Source of the DNA: Pyrenophora tritici-repentis
Taxonomy: Eukaryota > Ascomycota > Dothideomycetes > Pleosporales > Pleosporaceae
Length of the DNA stretch: 64,000 nt
Assembly: GCF_003171515.1 (NCBI RefSeq)
Contig: NC_089391.1
Coordinates: 4,836,001-4,900,000 of the forward strand
Direction of reading: 5' to 3'
Shown: piece after piece, positions 45,267 through 56,583 of the stretch
Layout of the letters: each line of letters begins with the position of its first letter
Position numbering within the stretch: the stretch's first letter is position 1
The notes under the pieces: generated by a model
Databases searched by the model: none
Told to the model about the DNA's origin: nothing
The model's input: only the letters and a program-made list of their open reading frames with translations
Position numbers and translations under genes: made by a program

Positions 45267-47117
45267 TCAATCCTTCTTACTACCATCGCCTTTTCTCGTT
45301 CTATCTCTGAGAACAAGATTGAAATCCGGTCTTGCGGATTGATACTGCTGTGTAGATCTGGATACAGAACGCTCCGTAGATGCCATGGTCTCTTCTGCTC
45401 TCGACCTGCCCCTGTCTCTCTCATCATCCCCAATTTCGAACGCGTCATCTCGCAGTTCAATCAGGTCATTCAGGTCGCCACCAACCGCACCAAGCACGGG
45501 TACAGCGCTGCGTTTCCCCTGCCCTGGTGTTCCGGGTTCGTTTAGAAGTTTCTGCGCCTGTGTACCGACTTTCCTAACCCAGCCTTCTATGGCACCTCCA
45601 AGTTCCTGGAAATCCAAGCCAGTGCCGCTGAGTGGGGTGACGGCGCCGGATCCGCCATATTGACTCGACGTTCCTGCGCCTGCATCCAGCAAGCTCGGCG
45701 CCCACGGCGTGAAATACTCTTGCCCAGGTGGAGGTGCCATATTGGGCAAGTATTGAGCAAACTTCTTGTTGAGGCTATCCTGCGCAGGTCCTGGACATCT
45801 CACGTTCTTCCCCATTGTACCCACGCCTCCTGGGCCATGCAGGCCCCACGCCTGGCCCGACGTGCTCCGTTGACGACTTTGCATTGAGGCAGACGAAAGA
45901 TTACTCGATGCGCGCGGTCGGACAGACTGCGAAGGAGAGCTTGTGAGTGGATTCGTGGAGGTGGATGAGCGAGGTAGGTCGACGGACGGTCGAGGTGTGG
46001 AAGCGTCAGAATAGACAAGGGACTTCCGCCTTGCAGGTGGAAAGAAGCCCAGAGCTCTACGTGGCAGACGGGCAATTTGAGTAGGCTGTGTGTCGTTAGG
46101 AAGTAGTACCCAAGAATCATGCTTCCATGGGGCCTCGGCATCTGAAGAAAGGTTGGAGACTGTATCCTGGTCCTTTTTCTTTGGAGTGGTCCAGCCATTC
46201 GGAAGACCTTGGGTATCTGAAGACGGGGCCTTGCTGCTTGAACTGTCGCCAAATTCTCCAATTATCAGATCCTCGGCAGGAGCAGCGTCTGGCCCAGGGA
46301 CCGGCCGACCCTTTACCCCACAAGCATCCACTGGCAAGACTATCTCCTTCTTGATCTGTATGCTATCGTTTGGCCACATGCGGTTTGCTTTGCGTAAAAC
46401 AGCCTGCTGGCAGTTGTACTTGATACTGAGTCCAGCCAGCGTGTCCTGCGGCCGGACATGGTGGATGTACACTAGTGCATCTCGGTCCTCGTTCTCACCC
46501 GGAGGTACGGAAACACTCGTCTGGTCGTCTGAATTTCTCCGCTTTATACGGCCTATGGAATCCGATATCATGTGCTCGTTAGCGGTCAAGAGGTCCTTGC
46601 GCTTCATTGCCCGAACCAGGGCCTCCCTTTCCTCATGTGTGCCCGTGCCAACATGCGAGTCTGCCCCTTCCGGGCCCCAGTTCTTTGGCGGCGGTGCGCT
46701 TGTAGACGTTCGCCGTCCATGTCCGGGTTTTCTCCTGCGAGTCGTGGCAGAGTCTCCCGTGTCATCATTCGCCAAGACGGTCGCTGCAATGCCCTGGATA
46801 GCCGACCACGAATTCCCCCATAGCCCGGACAGTGTCTGCGAAGGCGATTTCGGGGTCCATGTACCTGATGGTCTTTGGAAAGAGGAAAAGGGTGTAGAAG
46901 TGACGTTAAGGCGCGAGGAAGAGCCAGCGCCTATGCGTGCGTTTGGAGTAGGAGATGGATTCCGCGAGCCTAGCCTCGATGTGCCCCTACTCGCTCCGCC
47001 ATCACTACCATCAGTCGCGTAGATGTCGTCTTCCACTGAGATCAGTCGCTTAGTTCGGGGGCGCAGCGTCGAGTTGCTCTTTGAAGTGGACAGCGAGGAG
47101 CCATTGGAGGGGTTCAT
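45267..47117 (-). CDS. Intracellular LysM-domain protein
   Basis: Single-exon gene of 616 residues from ATG 47117 (MNPSNGSSLSTSKSNSTLRP); an in-frame ATG at 47213 would add 32. One LysM domain lies at about residues 218-265: YIHHVRPQDTLAGLSIKYNC, QQAVLRKANRMWPNDSIQIK, KEIVLPV. There is no signal peptide, so this is not a secreted chitin-binding effector. It belongs to the intracellular, LYSMD-like group found across eukaryotes, whose role is unclear. Flanking regions are Ser/Pro/Arg-rich and disordered. Conserved-looking short blocks are TLSGLWGNSWSAIQGIAATV and GGDLNDLIELRDDAFEIGDD. The C-terminal acidic/Arg alternation (DDERDRGRSRAEE) may be a regulatory tail. Confidence 0.82.
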   Translation of the reverse strand: MNPSNGSSLSTSKSNSTLRPRTKRLISVEDDIYATDGSDGGASRGTSRLGSRNPSPTPNARIGAGSSSRLNVTSTPFSSFQRPSGTWTPKSPSQTLSGLWGNSWSAIQGIAATVLANDDTGDSATTRRRKPGHGRRTSTSAPPPKNWGPEGADSHVGTGTHEEREALVRAMKRKDLLTANEHMISDSIGRIKRRNSDDQTSVSVPPGENEDRDALVYIHHVRPQDTLAGLSIKYNCQQAVLRKANRMWPNDSIQIKKEIVLPVDACGVKGRPVPGPDAAPAEDLIIGEFGDSSSSKAPSSDTQGLPNGWTTPKKKDQDTVSNLSSDAEAPWKHDSWVLLPNDTQPTQIARLPRRALGFFPPARRKSLVYSDASTPRPSVDLPRSSTSTNPLTSSPSQSVRPRASSNLSSASMQSRQRSTSGQAWGLHGPGGVGTMGKNVRCPGPAQDSLNKKFAQYLPNMAPPPGQEYFTPWAPSLLDAGAGTSSQYGGSGAVTPLSGTGLDFQELGGAIEGWVRKVGTQAQKLLNEPGTPGQGKRSAVPVLGAVGGDLNDLIELRDDAFEIGDDERDRGRSRAEETMASTERSVSRSTQQYQSARPDFNLVLRDRTRKGDGSKKD

Positions 47118-47651
47118 GGCATGCGGAGGCCTGGCGGAGTGGGCAAAGGTGGTGCTGCATGGGCCAAGTGATTGTCGTGGTCGGGAAGCTGCATGACACA
47201 GGGTTATGGACACATTGTGTGGGTGTCAGGAGCGAGAGCGGAGGCGTGATGTATGCTAGGATGTCTGAGGGTTCAATAGCTGGGGAAGTACGTAACCCAA
47301 GTATGCCGGGCCCCTTCCTTCAAACGAGGCCGTGCACTATGCCGCGCAACCGTCCAACACAAGATGCCAAGTCACTAGACACAATTTTTACTTTGCATTC
47401 AGATGAATTATGTACGTAAGTGATTGTCGCTAACCCTCTCACCGCACCGTGACGGCGTGACGACTTCTGCCTCGGATGCGCGACGATAAGGACAGATAAC
47501 GACTAGCTTGGACATGGTGGGATGACCCCAGGACCGTCTCGAACCTCAACATCTAAAAGCAATTCCCAAATATGTGTACAGATTCCACGCAGATCATGAG
47601 TCGTTAGAATACAGATGTAAATCCGAGAGATTCGCAGCCACATTACGCCCG
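47118..47651. other. Intergenic, no gene seen
   Basis: Between two minus-strand genes. No repeat or RNA gene seen. Confidence 0.5.
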
Positions 47652-49215
47652 TCATCGAAAAGGACTCGAGCTTGTCGTTGCAGTCACATCTTCAAACTCT
47701 AGCTCAAAGGCATCCACTTCTGCAAACTTCTTGCGGATGGCTTCTAGCTTCTCTGAATGCTCAATTGCGGAGACTTCGGTAGTTTCGGCATCACCCTGAC
47801 CTGCCTTGTCGTTCTCCTTGTCCGACGAGATTCTTCGACTATAGGTTTTGCTTGCCTTTTGCGCGGCTTTGGATGCTGCCTTCTTCCCACGGGTAGGCTT
47901 CTTTGTCGCTTTTGGTGATGCGAGCTTTCCTGCCGCTTGTCGTTGACGAACCCGCCGCTCTGGCATTTGCAGTTCGTCCTCGTCTGAGTCAACTTGTTCA
48001 ATGTCGTCCGAAGACACGACATCAAACTCATCACGATCCCGATAGCGATTGCGTCGGCGGGGCAGCAGGTCTTTGAGTTGTGCAGTGGATATCTTTTGCT
48101 CTGCCTTCTTCTTGGCTCCTCGCTTGGCTTTTGCTGGTGTCTCCGTCTCTTCGGCCTCGGATTCATTGTATCTCACAGGCGTCTTTGACTGCCTTCCTCT
48201 TCTGCGTGGTCGCGTCTGTGCTGGAGATGGGGGCTCTGATTCTTCACCTATCGTACTGCTTGACATTGGAGGTGCTAGTGTTTCACTCATGGGCTCCTCG
48301 TCTTCCTGAGTTTGCCCTATGATTTGTTCTTGTGACGGTAGTACTTCCGGTAAGCTAGGAGAAGGAGACCTTTCTACTTCAATGTCCCTTTCAGACAGTG
48401 GACTGCCCGGTGGTGACGAACGTGGCACCTGGACGACTGCAGGAGACAACTTGCGCTTGGTACCGCGAGAAGCGGAGCTGGAGACATGAGTGCCACTATC
48501 ATTTCGTGTCTCTTCCTCGGTTCGGTTCTTTCGCACATTGAGTGGTGTCGACTCGGCATGGGGAAGAAAATCGTCAAAGTCAAAGTTATCAGTGTTGTCT
48601 AGAGTGTCGTCGTCGTTGTCTTCGACATCCGTCTGCTGTACCATGCGCAATAAGCTTGGCTGGCGGGCTCTTCGCTTGAAATTGGTCAAGGCTAATACCG
48701 ATCGTTCGTGTGCAGGCGTTGCGCCGACTTTGATGGCAGAAGGCGGGCGTGTACCGTGAGCAGGTGAATTTGAGCCCAGGGAGGAGAATGTCAAGTCGCC
48801 GAAGCCACTGTCCTCTTCAGCTTCGACGTCTTGCTGGAGTGGCGCGATCTCGTTTGGTGATGCCTTTTTTGCAGAGCTCCGCGCGCTACCCCTCGTCGAT
48901 CGGGCCCTTTTCGACGCGCTTGATGCAGGTGTGCGAGTCTCGGTCGGCTGAGCTTGAGCTTCCTCGTTGACTGGCAGCGCACCGGTCATGGTGAGCTCCG
49001 CTTCCTCGTGAACCTCCGGTGTCTCCTCCCAGGGCATTCTCCTCCTTGGACCCGTTTGTCGTGACTTTTTAACGAGGCCATCGCTGTCGTCGCTGAAGCT
49101 GTTGGCTGTTTCGCTGGCTTTTTTGGTCTGCGCTGGGGTGGGTTTCGCTTGCTGCTTGCGCGCGGGGGGGCTTTGCGACACGCGACGCGACTTTGGTTCG
49201 CGGTGGACGAGGCAT
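47652..49215 (-). CDS. Nuclear-looking disordered protein; start region shifted by a C-run
   Basis: The main frame runs from about 49181 to the stop at 47652 (roughly 510 residues) and lacks an ATG at its 5' end. An ATG at 49215 opens PRPPRTKVASRVAKPP in another frame. The two frames meet at a run of seven G (49164-49170, C on the coding strand), and six would join them into ARKQQAKPTPAQTKKASETA. So either the run is miscounted or the gene is damaged. The product is acidic/basic alternating and largely disordered. It has nuclear-type basic patches (RPRRRGRQSKTPVRY, RVRQRQAAGKLASPKATKKP) and a compact motif SVLALTNFKRRARQPSLLRM near the middle. A C-terminal helix follows (HSEKLEAIRKKFAEVDAFEL). 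I do not recognise the family; a chromatin-associated role is a guess from composition. Confidence 0.7.
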
Positions 49216-49659
49216 TGTCGCAGGTGTGCGCAGTTGAGTTGATTGAGATGAAATGTGGTATGCGTAGTCGGGGGGAAGTAATTTGTGATTGGAGGGAGGC
49301 GGGAGGAGCCGTGCGATGGCAGTGGTTATGAAGCGCGTCGATGATGTTGTGACGCACTTTCACTCCCTAGCGGCGATCTAGACGCGCGAATGCTTGGCTC
49401 ACGTGCTAGCTCCCATCCCAACCTGGACGTGATGGATGTTAATGATACTCTTCTGAATTACGCGTTGTGGCTACAGCCATATGTGCGTGCGGCTATTCTT
49501 TTGAACTCGGCGACGGGAGCCTGAAATGCGTCGAGGCCGCATGGGGGAAGGTACGCTCGACTGTCCAAGGCAGCGACGATAGCAGCATCTATAGACCAGC
49601 CTGGCAGCCCTCATTCTTAGCAATTCTTTCATATCTCTACATCTCAACACCTTCCAAGT
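49216..49659. promoter_or_regulatory. Divergent promoter region
   Basis: About 440 bp between the starts of the disordered-protein gene and the Nudix gene. It should contain both promoters. No distinct motif seen. Confidence 0.5.
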
Positions 49660-50247
49660 ATGACTGCGCCAATTCCATCGTTTGATTATCAGTCATCTCT
49701 GGAAGAATACGCGATACCTGCCAAAGAATTCCTTCGCCAACATCCCGAGTACCATGTACTCGCTACCGGCGCAATAGTTTTCAACCAACAGGGAAAACTT
49801 CTACTGGTACAGCGCGCGGCAGATGAACGAGCCTTTCCAAACTACTGGGTGAGTAGTCCGGGCAGCTGAAAAGTCAGTTCTAATTTGAAAAAGGAGATAC
49901 CTGGGGGGAAGGTCGATGACACGGATGAGACGATCCTGCACGCTGCTGTTCGGGAGCTGAAGGAAGAGGCCGGCTTGGAAGCTACTAGGGTGGTAAGGAA
50001 GGTCACTCAGTTCACTTTTTCAGATCAGGTGCCTGGCCGGCCAACGACAACATGGCTGAAGCTGGTATTTGAGATGGAGGTGAAGCAGGCTGATGTCGTC
50101 CTGGATCCAATTGAGCATCAGAAATTTCTGTTTGCTACCGAGGGCGAGATTGCAAACGACAAGGTGGGAGATGTAAAACTCGCGTACATCAGTCCCGAGA
50201 ACAAGGTGGTCAAGCTGGAGGCCTTCAAGATGAGGCAGGAGTTATGA
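49660..50247 (+). CDS. Nudix hydrolase
   Basis: 180 residues in two exons, 49660-49848 and 49894-50247, with a 45-bp intron (GTGAGT...AAAAAG). Nudix enzymes hydrolyse nucleoside diphosphates linked to other groups, using Mg. The fold starts at EYHVLATGAIVFNQQGKLLL. The splice joins FPNYW to EIPGGKVDDTDETILHAAVR, followed by ELKEEAGL, giving the Nudix box G-x6-E-x7-REL-x-EE-x-GL. The first spacer is six rather than the canonical five residues, a one-residue insertion in the loop. The metal-binding REXXEE core is intact. The substrate is unknown: nucleotide sugars, CoA, capped RNA or oxidised nucleotides are all possible. No targeting signal, so probably cytosolic. It is divergent from the disordered-protein gene. 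Confidence 0.9.
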
Positions 50248-50688
50248 AGCATGGTGATTAGAGGCTCGGTAATAGGCAGAACGCAACATCATCTGACGTG
50301 GATGATGACAGCAACGTCATAGTCATAATACCAGCGGATGCAAAGGTTGATTATGGAATTACGCGTTGTTTCAAGGCTCGTATTCGATTTCTCACGGCAG
50401 AAAAAGCACAGTTGCAGGCTACAGTGACAGTAGGAATGATTGCCTTGCCGTAGCCTCCCGTGCACCCCGGCGCCCGCACTAGTTCGAGCTGTATGTGCCA
50501 CAAGAACACAACCATTCGCGGACGAATCACAACCTCAACTCTCGACGACCGCGCCGTGTAGAACAGCGACAGTAATGTCGGGCGAACACTCCTTCATGGC
50601 AAACGCAGCGCCCACGGCGCCGCCGCCGCTGGCTGCACAACCCAGTATTGGGACTCCGTACGTCTTGTCGCGCGTCGCAAACTAGCAC
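50248..50688. other. Leader of the CTF1-like gene with an upstream ORF
   Basis: Includes an upstream ORF from ATG 50575 (SGEHSFMANAAPTAPPPLAA...) that stops at 50683-50685, three bases before the ATG chosen for the regulator. Its sequence looks like genuine N-terminal protein sequence. A GTACGT donor at 50662 is followed by AG at 50704-50705, but that splice breaks frame. It may be a regulatory uORF or a lost or alternative first exon. Confidence 0.5.
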
Positions 50689-53600
50689 ATGCTCATGAAA
50701 GACAGCCCGTCGGCTTCGTCGCAGTCGGTTCCCCCTGGACATCCTTCATTCCGACGACAGCGCGCCAGCAGAGCCTGTGAAAGTAAGTGCAACACCCGTT
50801 TTGCGCCTCCCCTATTCCCTAGCCGAACGAGAAGAGGGTAGACGTCGCGGTCGGCGGGCTATATGGTTCTACTGACGAGCCTCGGCACCTCGGTCGACCT
50901 GAAGAACGAATGCTAACCACCACGTTATCGCAGCATGTCACGCGAGGAAAGTGAGTAATCAACCGCCGAACCGCCGAACAGACCATGGGGACAATGCATA
51001 ACAGACATGTAGGTTCGATGCGACGCCGCCTCATTAGGCATCCCATGCACCAATTGCACCGCCTTTGGCATCGAGTGCCGCATTCCGCAGCCCAAGCGGA
51101 AGAAGACGCAAACGGCAAGAGCAAAGGACGTCGAGAGGTAAGCGCGACTGCGTGCCTGCCCATGTCGGACGGGCCCAAGACTGACAAGAAGCAGCGAACG
51201 AGGCGATAGTGACGACCGTTCCCCCGGCAGTGCCTCAGTCGAACCGCGTGAGCGCTCCACTGTATACAATACCGAAGATGGCACTCCCTCCACCACCGTA
51301 TCACCCGCCTATGCCGCCCAGCAGGCGACTCACAACGGCACCTATGTGCAATTCATGAAACCCAAGTTTGCGCGCGCGCCGATTAAAGAAGCCGGACGAG
51401 TCGCCTACCTGGGCGAGTCCTCGAATTTGTCACTGCTTGTACATGATCGCTATGGGACGACCGACGTTGTTCACTACCCACTGCCCGAGAACGTGCGAGG
51501 GGCAAAAGCGCGAGTCAATGAGATGGACAACATGGAGATTGAGATTCTGCACCAGCGGGGCGCCTTCCTACTTCCCCCACGCTCCCTGTGCGATGAATTG
51601 GTAGAAGCCTACTTCAGATGGGTCGCCCCAGTCGTGCCAGTCATCAACCGGAGCCGTTTCATGCGCCAGTACCGTGATCCGAAGAATCCCCCGTCGCTGC
51701 TTCTGCTGCAGGCCATTCTCCTCGCAGGCTCACGTGTCTGCACCAATGCCCAATTGATGGACTCTAGCGGCTCAACTACGCCCGCAGCCATGACCTTTTA
51801 CAAGCGTGCAAAGGCACTCTATGATGCCAATTTTGAAGATGATCGTGTGACTATAGTACAGGCACTCATCTTGATGGGCTGGTACTGGGAGGGGCCTGAA
51901 GATGTTACCAAGAATGTCTTCTACTGGACACGAGTTGCCATTGTCGTGGCCCAAGGCTCGGGCATGCACCGCAGCGTCGAGGGGTCACAGTTGTCACGCT
52001 CGGACAAGCGACTGTGGAAGCGAATCTGGTGGACACTGTATAGCCGCGACCGGTCAGTGGCAGTCGCACTCGGCAGACCAGTAGCCATTGATCCCGAGGA
52101 CTCCGACGTGGAGATGGTATCGGAAGATGACTTCATCGACGACGAGACAGACCACGCTGCCGAATACCCACCGGATCCGGTTCATGTTCAGTTCTTCATC
52201 AACTACGTCAAGCTCAGCGAAATCATGGGCTTGGTCCTATCACAACAATACTCGGTGGCGTCAAAACATCGTAGAGCGAACGCTATAGATCTCACTCACA
52301 GTGACATGGCTCTCGCAGATTGGCTGCAACACTGCCCTCCAGAAGTGCAGTGGGAGCGAAATCGGCACCACTTCTGGGCTGCCTTGCTACACTCTAATTA
52401 CTAGTAAGTCACTGCAAGTTTGCTGTCCAACCCAATTTAACCATCTCAGCACCACATTGTGCCTTCTTCATCGAGCGCATATGCCGCCAGCAGGCTCGCC
52501 AAAAGCCACTAATTTGGACGGCTTCGGCGAAGAGCATGCCTATCCATCACGGAACATAGCTTACCAAGCGGCCGCCATGATTACCTCGATCATCGAGAAT
52601 CTCCGAGCCCACGATGAGATACGCTATACCCCAGCCTTCATCGTCTACAGCTTGTTCTCGGCTCTCATTATGCACGTCTACCAAATGAAGTCATCGAACA
52701 AGTCCATCGTCTCAGCAACAGAGCAGCGGCTGCAGATCTGCTTGGATGCTCTCAAGGAGGTCTCCAAAGTCTGGCTTGTCGCAAAGATGGTCCACACGCT
52801 GTTTGAATCCATTCTTGGCAACAAGCATCTGGAAGAGCGTCTGCAGAAGGCCGCAGGCAGGAATCACAAGAAGAACAAGGTCCCTTCGGTTCCACCGCCA
52901 CCACCGCCAAAGCCCGCTCAGGAGTCTACTAAGCGGAAGTTTGATGACATGGATTTGGGATTCCCAGTACCCAGTGGACCTCCCGCAGCTCAGGTGTCAT
53001 ACGAGCGCTCTAGGCCGCAGACTCCAGCAGTCACCCCCTCGCGTGATCTACAACCACAGCCCCCTATGCCCCAGATGACGACAGGATCTCCACAAATGAA
53101 CCGTCAAAACCACGACGCCTTCATGGGGCCTTCTCGGTCAGGAACACGCCCTACAACACCTTTTAACCCATCATACTCGTACCCAGGAACACCGCCAGAT
53201 CTATTCTTGGTTACTCGCGACACACCCAACATCAGCCAAGAAGTATGGCAGAATTTCCAGCCTGACCAACTCTTCCCAGCCGACACACAGGTCAACTTTC
53301 CGCAAATGTCTCCGATGCAAAATCATAGCCTTGTAGACCCCGCTTTAAGCCAGCCCCAGAACATGCCCATGCCCCAGCAGCCATCGCAGCCACCGGCCCC
53401 AGGTGGTCAACAGCAGATGCCGGGCCAGCCATCGAACGCAGGTCTGTCGGGAAACTATGAACACAATAACACCCAGGCCTGGCAACAGCAAATGGAGATG
53501 ATGTCACAGAATCAACAGCAGCATGGTGCGCAGGATGATGCATGGAGTAGCAGTTCCGGTGGCCGGCATAATCCTATCGTGCCTATGAGCTTGAATGTGG

Positions 53601-53726
53601 ATGACTGGTAAGTTCGAAGCTCGTCCCAGCTATCAACCTTCACTAACCATTACAACTAGGTTCAACTTTTTCGGCATCAATGGTGAAGCCGATATGTCGC
53701 ACTTATTCCAGCAAGGACCTTCCTGA
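50689..53726 (+). CDS. CTF1/FarA-like Zn2Cys6 transcription activator
   Basis: Zinc-cluster regulator of the cutinase transcription factor 1 / FarA family, which switches on fatty-acid, lipid and cutin breakdown genes in filamentous fungi. Six exons give 889 residues: 50689-50782, 50934-50950, 51013-51137, 51195-52403, 52450-53607 and 53660-53726. Exon 2 is a 17-base microexon encoding CHARK of the zinc cluster. The cluster is CETCHARKVRC, spacer of eight, CTNCTAFGIEC, followed by basic PQPKRKK. The large fungal_trans domain follows: LCDELVEAYFRWVAPVVPVI, NRSRFMRQYRDPKNPPSLLL, MGWYWEGPEDVTKNVFYWTR, WWTLYSRDRSVAVALGRPVA. The C-terminal third is Gln/Pro/Met-rich, as in activation domains, ending DDWFNFFGINGEADMSHLFQ. 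All introns are GT-AG and all junctions keep frame. Length and layout match the family well. Targets are inferred from the family only. Confidence 0.93.
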
Positions 53727-54709
53727 TCTCGTGACCGGTTTTTTGCCTTTCGTGTCTCGATTGAGCGCTGTATGAGTGGGAGAATGCATATCGAGCGTTT
53801 ATCGATCGGAGCATGAAGGGGTGCTGTTGGAATTGTTTTTGGCATTTATGTGGTAGAACCATGGGCGACCTGCTATACTGGGGTAGAATTGGTGTAATAA
53901 AAGGTCATGTAGGATTAGTTGGGATATGTCAAAGTTAATTTCAACATACCAAATCAATATGAAAGAAGTGCTGTACAGATAATGGCTATTTGCACCTGTT
54001 AGAAACGAAGCTGGGGTTTGCGTTGGCCGGCTTCTGCTCTCAGTCGGTGTAGGTGGGCAGTGAACATACGTCATTGGATTTCAGACCTGGCTTAATATCA
54101 TGATTACAATTGTAGTCGGATAGGTAATAGCTCAAACCGACTACGACCTAGTGTGGCATGCCCGGAGCAATTGCAAGACAGAAGCTCTATTATCCATGGC
54201 TCCTCAATCATGCCGGATGATCCACCAGTTGCTGCTCCCCGCATTGGTTTCTAGGCTCGATTAGCTCTAGCGCCCTTTGCTTTCTGGAACCTCGAACCGC
54301 ATATACGCGAGACTGATACAACAACATCGCAAGCTCGACGCACTGCAGCCCGACCAAAACCAAACGACGATTCCGTAAACTCGCTCCAGGTTCGTAAATC
54401 ATATCTCATCACTATCCTTGCAGGTTCGTCTCCCGTCTCTCCACACAATCCTCACAGTAGAGCGGGAATCGCACCACGCCCCATCTTGCGACGTAGCCAT
54501 TAGCGAGCGCGCCCCGAGACTAGACCAAGGAGATATTCTACAAGTCTTGTGATATTTCCAGGGACTGCATTACTACGCGCCTTCCCAAACAATTGATCAG
54601 CATCCTAGCACTCGCTCTGGAGTTCACGAATTGTCTATCGCACAACTTATACTAACGGTCTCTCACTTGTAGGTCAGAGCACACAATCATTACGAAAACC
54701 GCCTCGGAT
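53727..54709. other. Intergenic and probable leader of NOT2
   Basis: About 1 kb. The first part is 3' flank of the CTF1-like gene. A candidate acceptor (CACTTGTAG at 54664-54672) just before the NOT2 start suggests a 5' untranslated intron. No gene seen. Confidence 0.5.
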
Positions 54710-56583
54710 ATGTTCCAAGCGCAACAAAATTCCAATCGCGGTGCCCCGCTGGGTGCGAATAGGCTACAAAACGGCAAGATGGGTGAGGCTGCTCATGGCG
54801 TGCTTTGTAGGATAATTGGCTGACGGCTGTATCTTTAGGAGGTGGATCTCAATGGGGTTTCGGGGGTCCCATGGGCGCGCCAGGCCTGACAAATACCAAC
54901 GCGCAAGTACGGACAAACGGCAGTAATCCGGCTTCCAGCTTTGCAGCAGCAATGAGTGGTCCTCAGCCGCCGCTGAATCTCGAGTGAGTGAACATACGTG
55001 GTGTCGAGGAAGAAATTCAGAAAAGAATCGAGCTGTTGGGCAGGGACTAGGATGGTTCAAGAAAGCAGGGCTAACTTTGGTTGCTACAGAGAGTTCCCTT
55101 CTTTATCGGGCGCACCGCAAGTCTCAAACGCCGGTACCGCGCAACAGATGTGGTCGGGTGTGTCTTTACGAGCCTCGCAACAAAACCAGCAGAACACGAT
55201 CGGACGACCACAAGGCCAAGGACAACAGGGCCAGACTGGACAGGCGGCGAACCAGCAGAATCAGGGGCAGGATGATTCGTCACAGAGTCAGTTTTCTGGA
55301 GCTGGGGATGATTACCGATTTGGCGGGCAGGGGGGAGTTGGACAGTTGGGAGGTCTTCAGCCGCAGACGGGCAACATCGAGGAGTTTCCACCATTAGGCG
55401 GTGCTGGTGGGGATGTCGCGCCGGATCGGAGAGCGGGGCTGATACAGAATGCCGCGGCGTTTGGGACCAATGGAAATGGTGCCTTTCCTGGACTTGGACA
55501 AGCACGGAATGGCCTCTCAAGCCCGACAGACAGCCAACAGGACCGGAATATCAACCCCACTGTAGGTGGCCGGGGACTCCCGGGTGCAGGTAAGCAGATT
55601 GAGTATAGCATACGACGTCAGCCGCTTACAAAAGCAGTATCACGGTCCCCTTTTGAGAACATGAGGACTGTCAACGCACAGGAAGTATGTATGCCAGATG
55701 ACGACGTATCGTACTAGCTGACATTCTCAGGGCAATCAACGAACAGGACAGCAAGGGAACATGTTCTCGCTAGGCCCTCAGCTAGGCATGCGAGGCGGCG
55801 GTGATAATATTGCCCCAGGAGCCCAACGGTCTCAGCAAAATCAGTTCGAGCAGACATTCGGAGCAGACCCTCTCGGCTCACCAAGTGCCCAGAACTCCCA
55901 CAAGAAACTATCCGAAATGACTGACTCGGAACGGTACGGCCTGCCAGGATTATTGGCAATGATTCCTATGGAGAGTCCCGACTATTCCTCGCTTGCCATG
56001 GGCCAGGATCTGACGGTCCTAGGCTTGGACCTGAGTCGACCAGAGTAAGTATCGTAACCTCCTCAACATCTCAGGCGCTGACCATGGCCTTAGTAACTCA
56101 CCTCTACACCCGACCTTTGGTTCACCGTTTGTGGAATCCAACGTGAAGCCTGTAATACCGCCGGATTTTACTTTACCAACAGCGTATACTGTCACCAACG
56201 TACCACCACTTCACTCCAAGATGACGAGCTTCTCGCCCGAGACACTTCTTTCCATCTTCTACCAGTATCCTAGAGACATACTGCAAGAGATTGCCGCACA
56301 AGAGCTGTACAACCGCGATTGGCGGTGGCATATCAAACTCCAACAGTGGATGATGAAGGATCCAGATCTCCCAGCGCCGGTCCGACTTTCGCCAAAGGAC
56401 GAGCGTGGTTGGTATCTGTTTTTCGACGTCATGAACTGGAGGAAGGAAAGGGTAAGCAATGTAGTACCCGTGTTGTACTTGTTGTAAGCATGATTGCTAA
56501 CTCTATTGTAGAGAGAATTCGAGCTCAACTACGATCATTTGGATCAGCGTCACGGTAGCCCGGCAATGACGGGACAGATGTAG
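54710..56583 (+). CDS. NOT2: CCR4-NOT subunit Not2
   Basis: Scaffold subunit of the CCR4-NOT deadenylase and transcription complex (yeast CDC36/NOT2). Exons: 54710-54782, 54839-54983, 55090-55589, 55638-55684, 55731-56044, 56094-56451 and 56512-56583, giving 502 residues. Two EFPxL-type motifs stand out: LNLEEFPSLSGA in exon 3 and NIEEFPPLGG later, typical of NOT2. The Gln/Gly-rich middle is followed by SEMTDSERYGLPGLLAMIPM, then the NOT2/3/5 C-terminal domain: FSPETLLSIFYQYPRDILQE, IAAQELYNRDWRWHIKLQQW, KDERGWYLFFDVMNWRKERR, EFELNYDHLD. The intron 55590-55637 is 48 bases, has no stop in frame and could be retained to add 16 residues (GKQIEYSIRRQPLTKA). All other junctions are GT-AG and in frame. 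Confidence 0.94.

Noticed and set aside
46090..47022. 310-codon ORF on the plus strand
   Set aside because: Antisense to the LysM gene, whose strand has a recognisable domain; composition is that of a shadow frame.
45267..47117. Secreted LysM chitin-binding effector
   Set aside because: No signal peptide from either possible start and a long disordered intracellular-type context.
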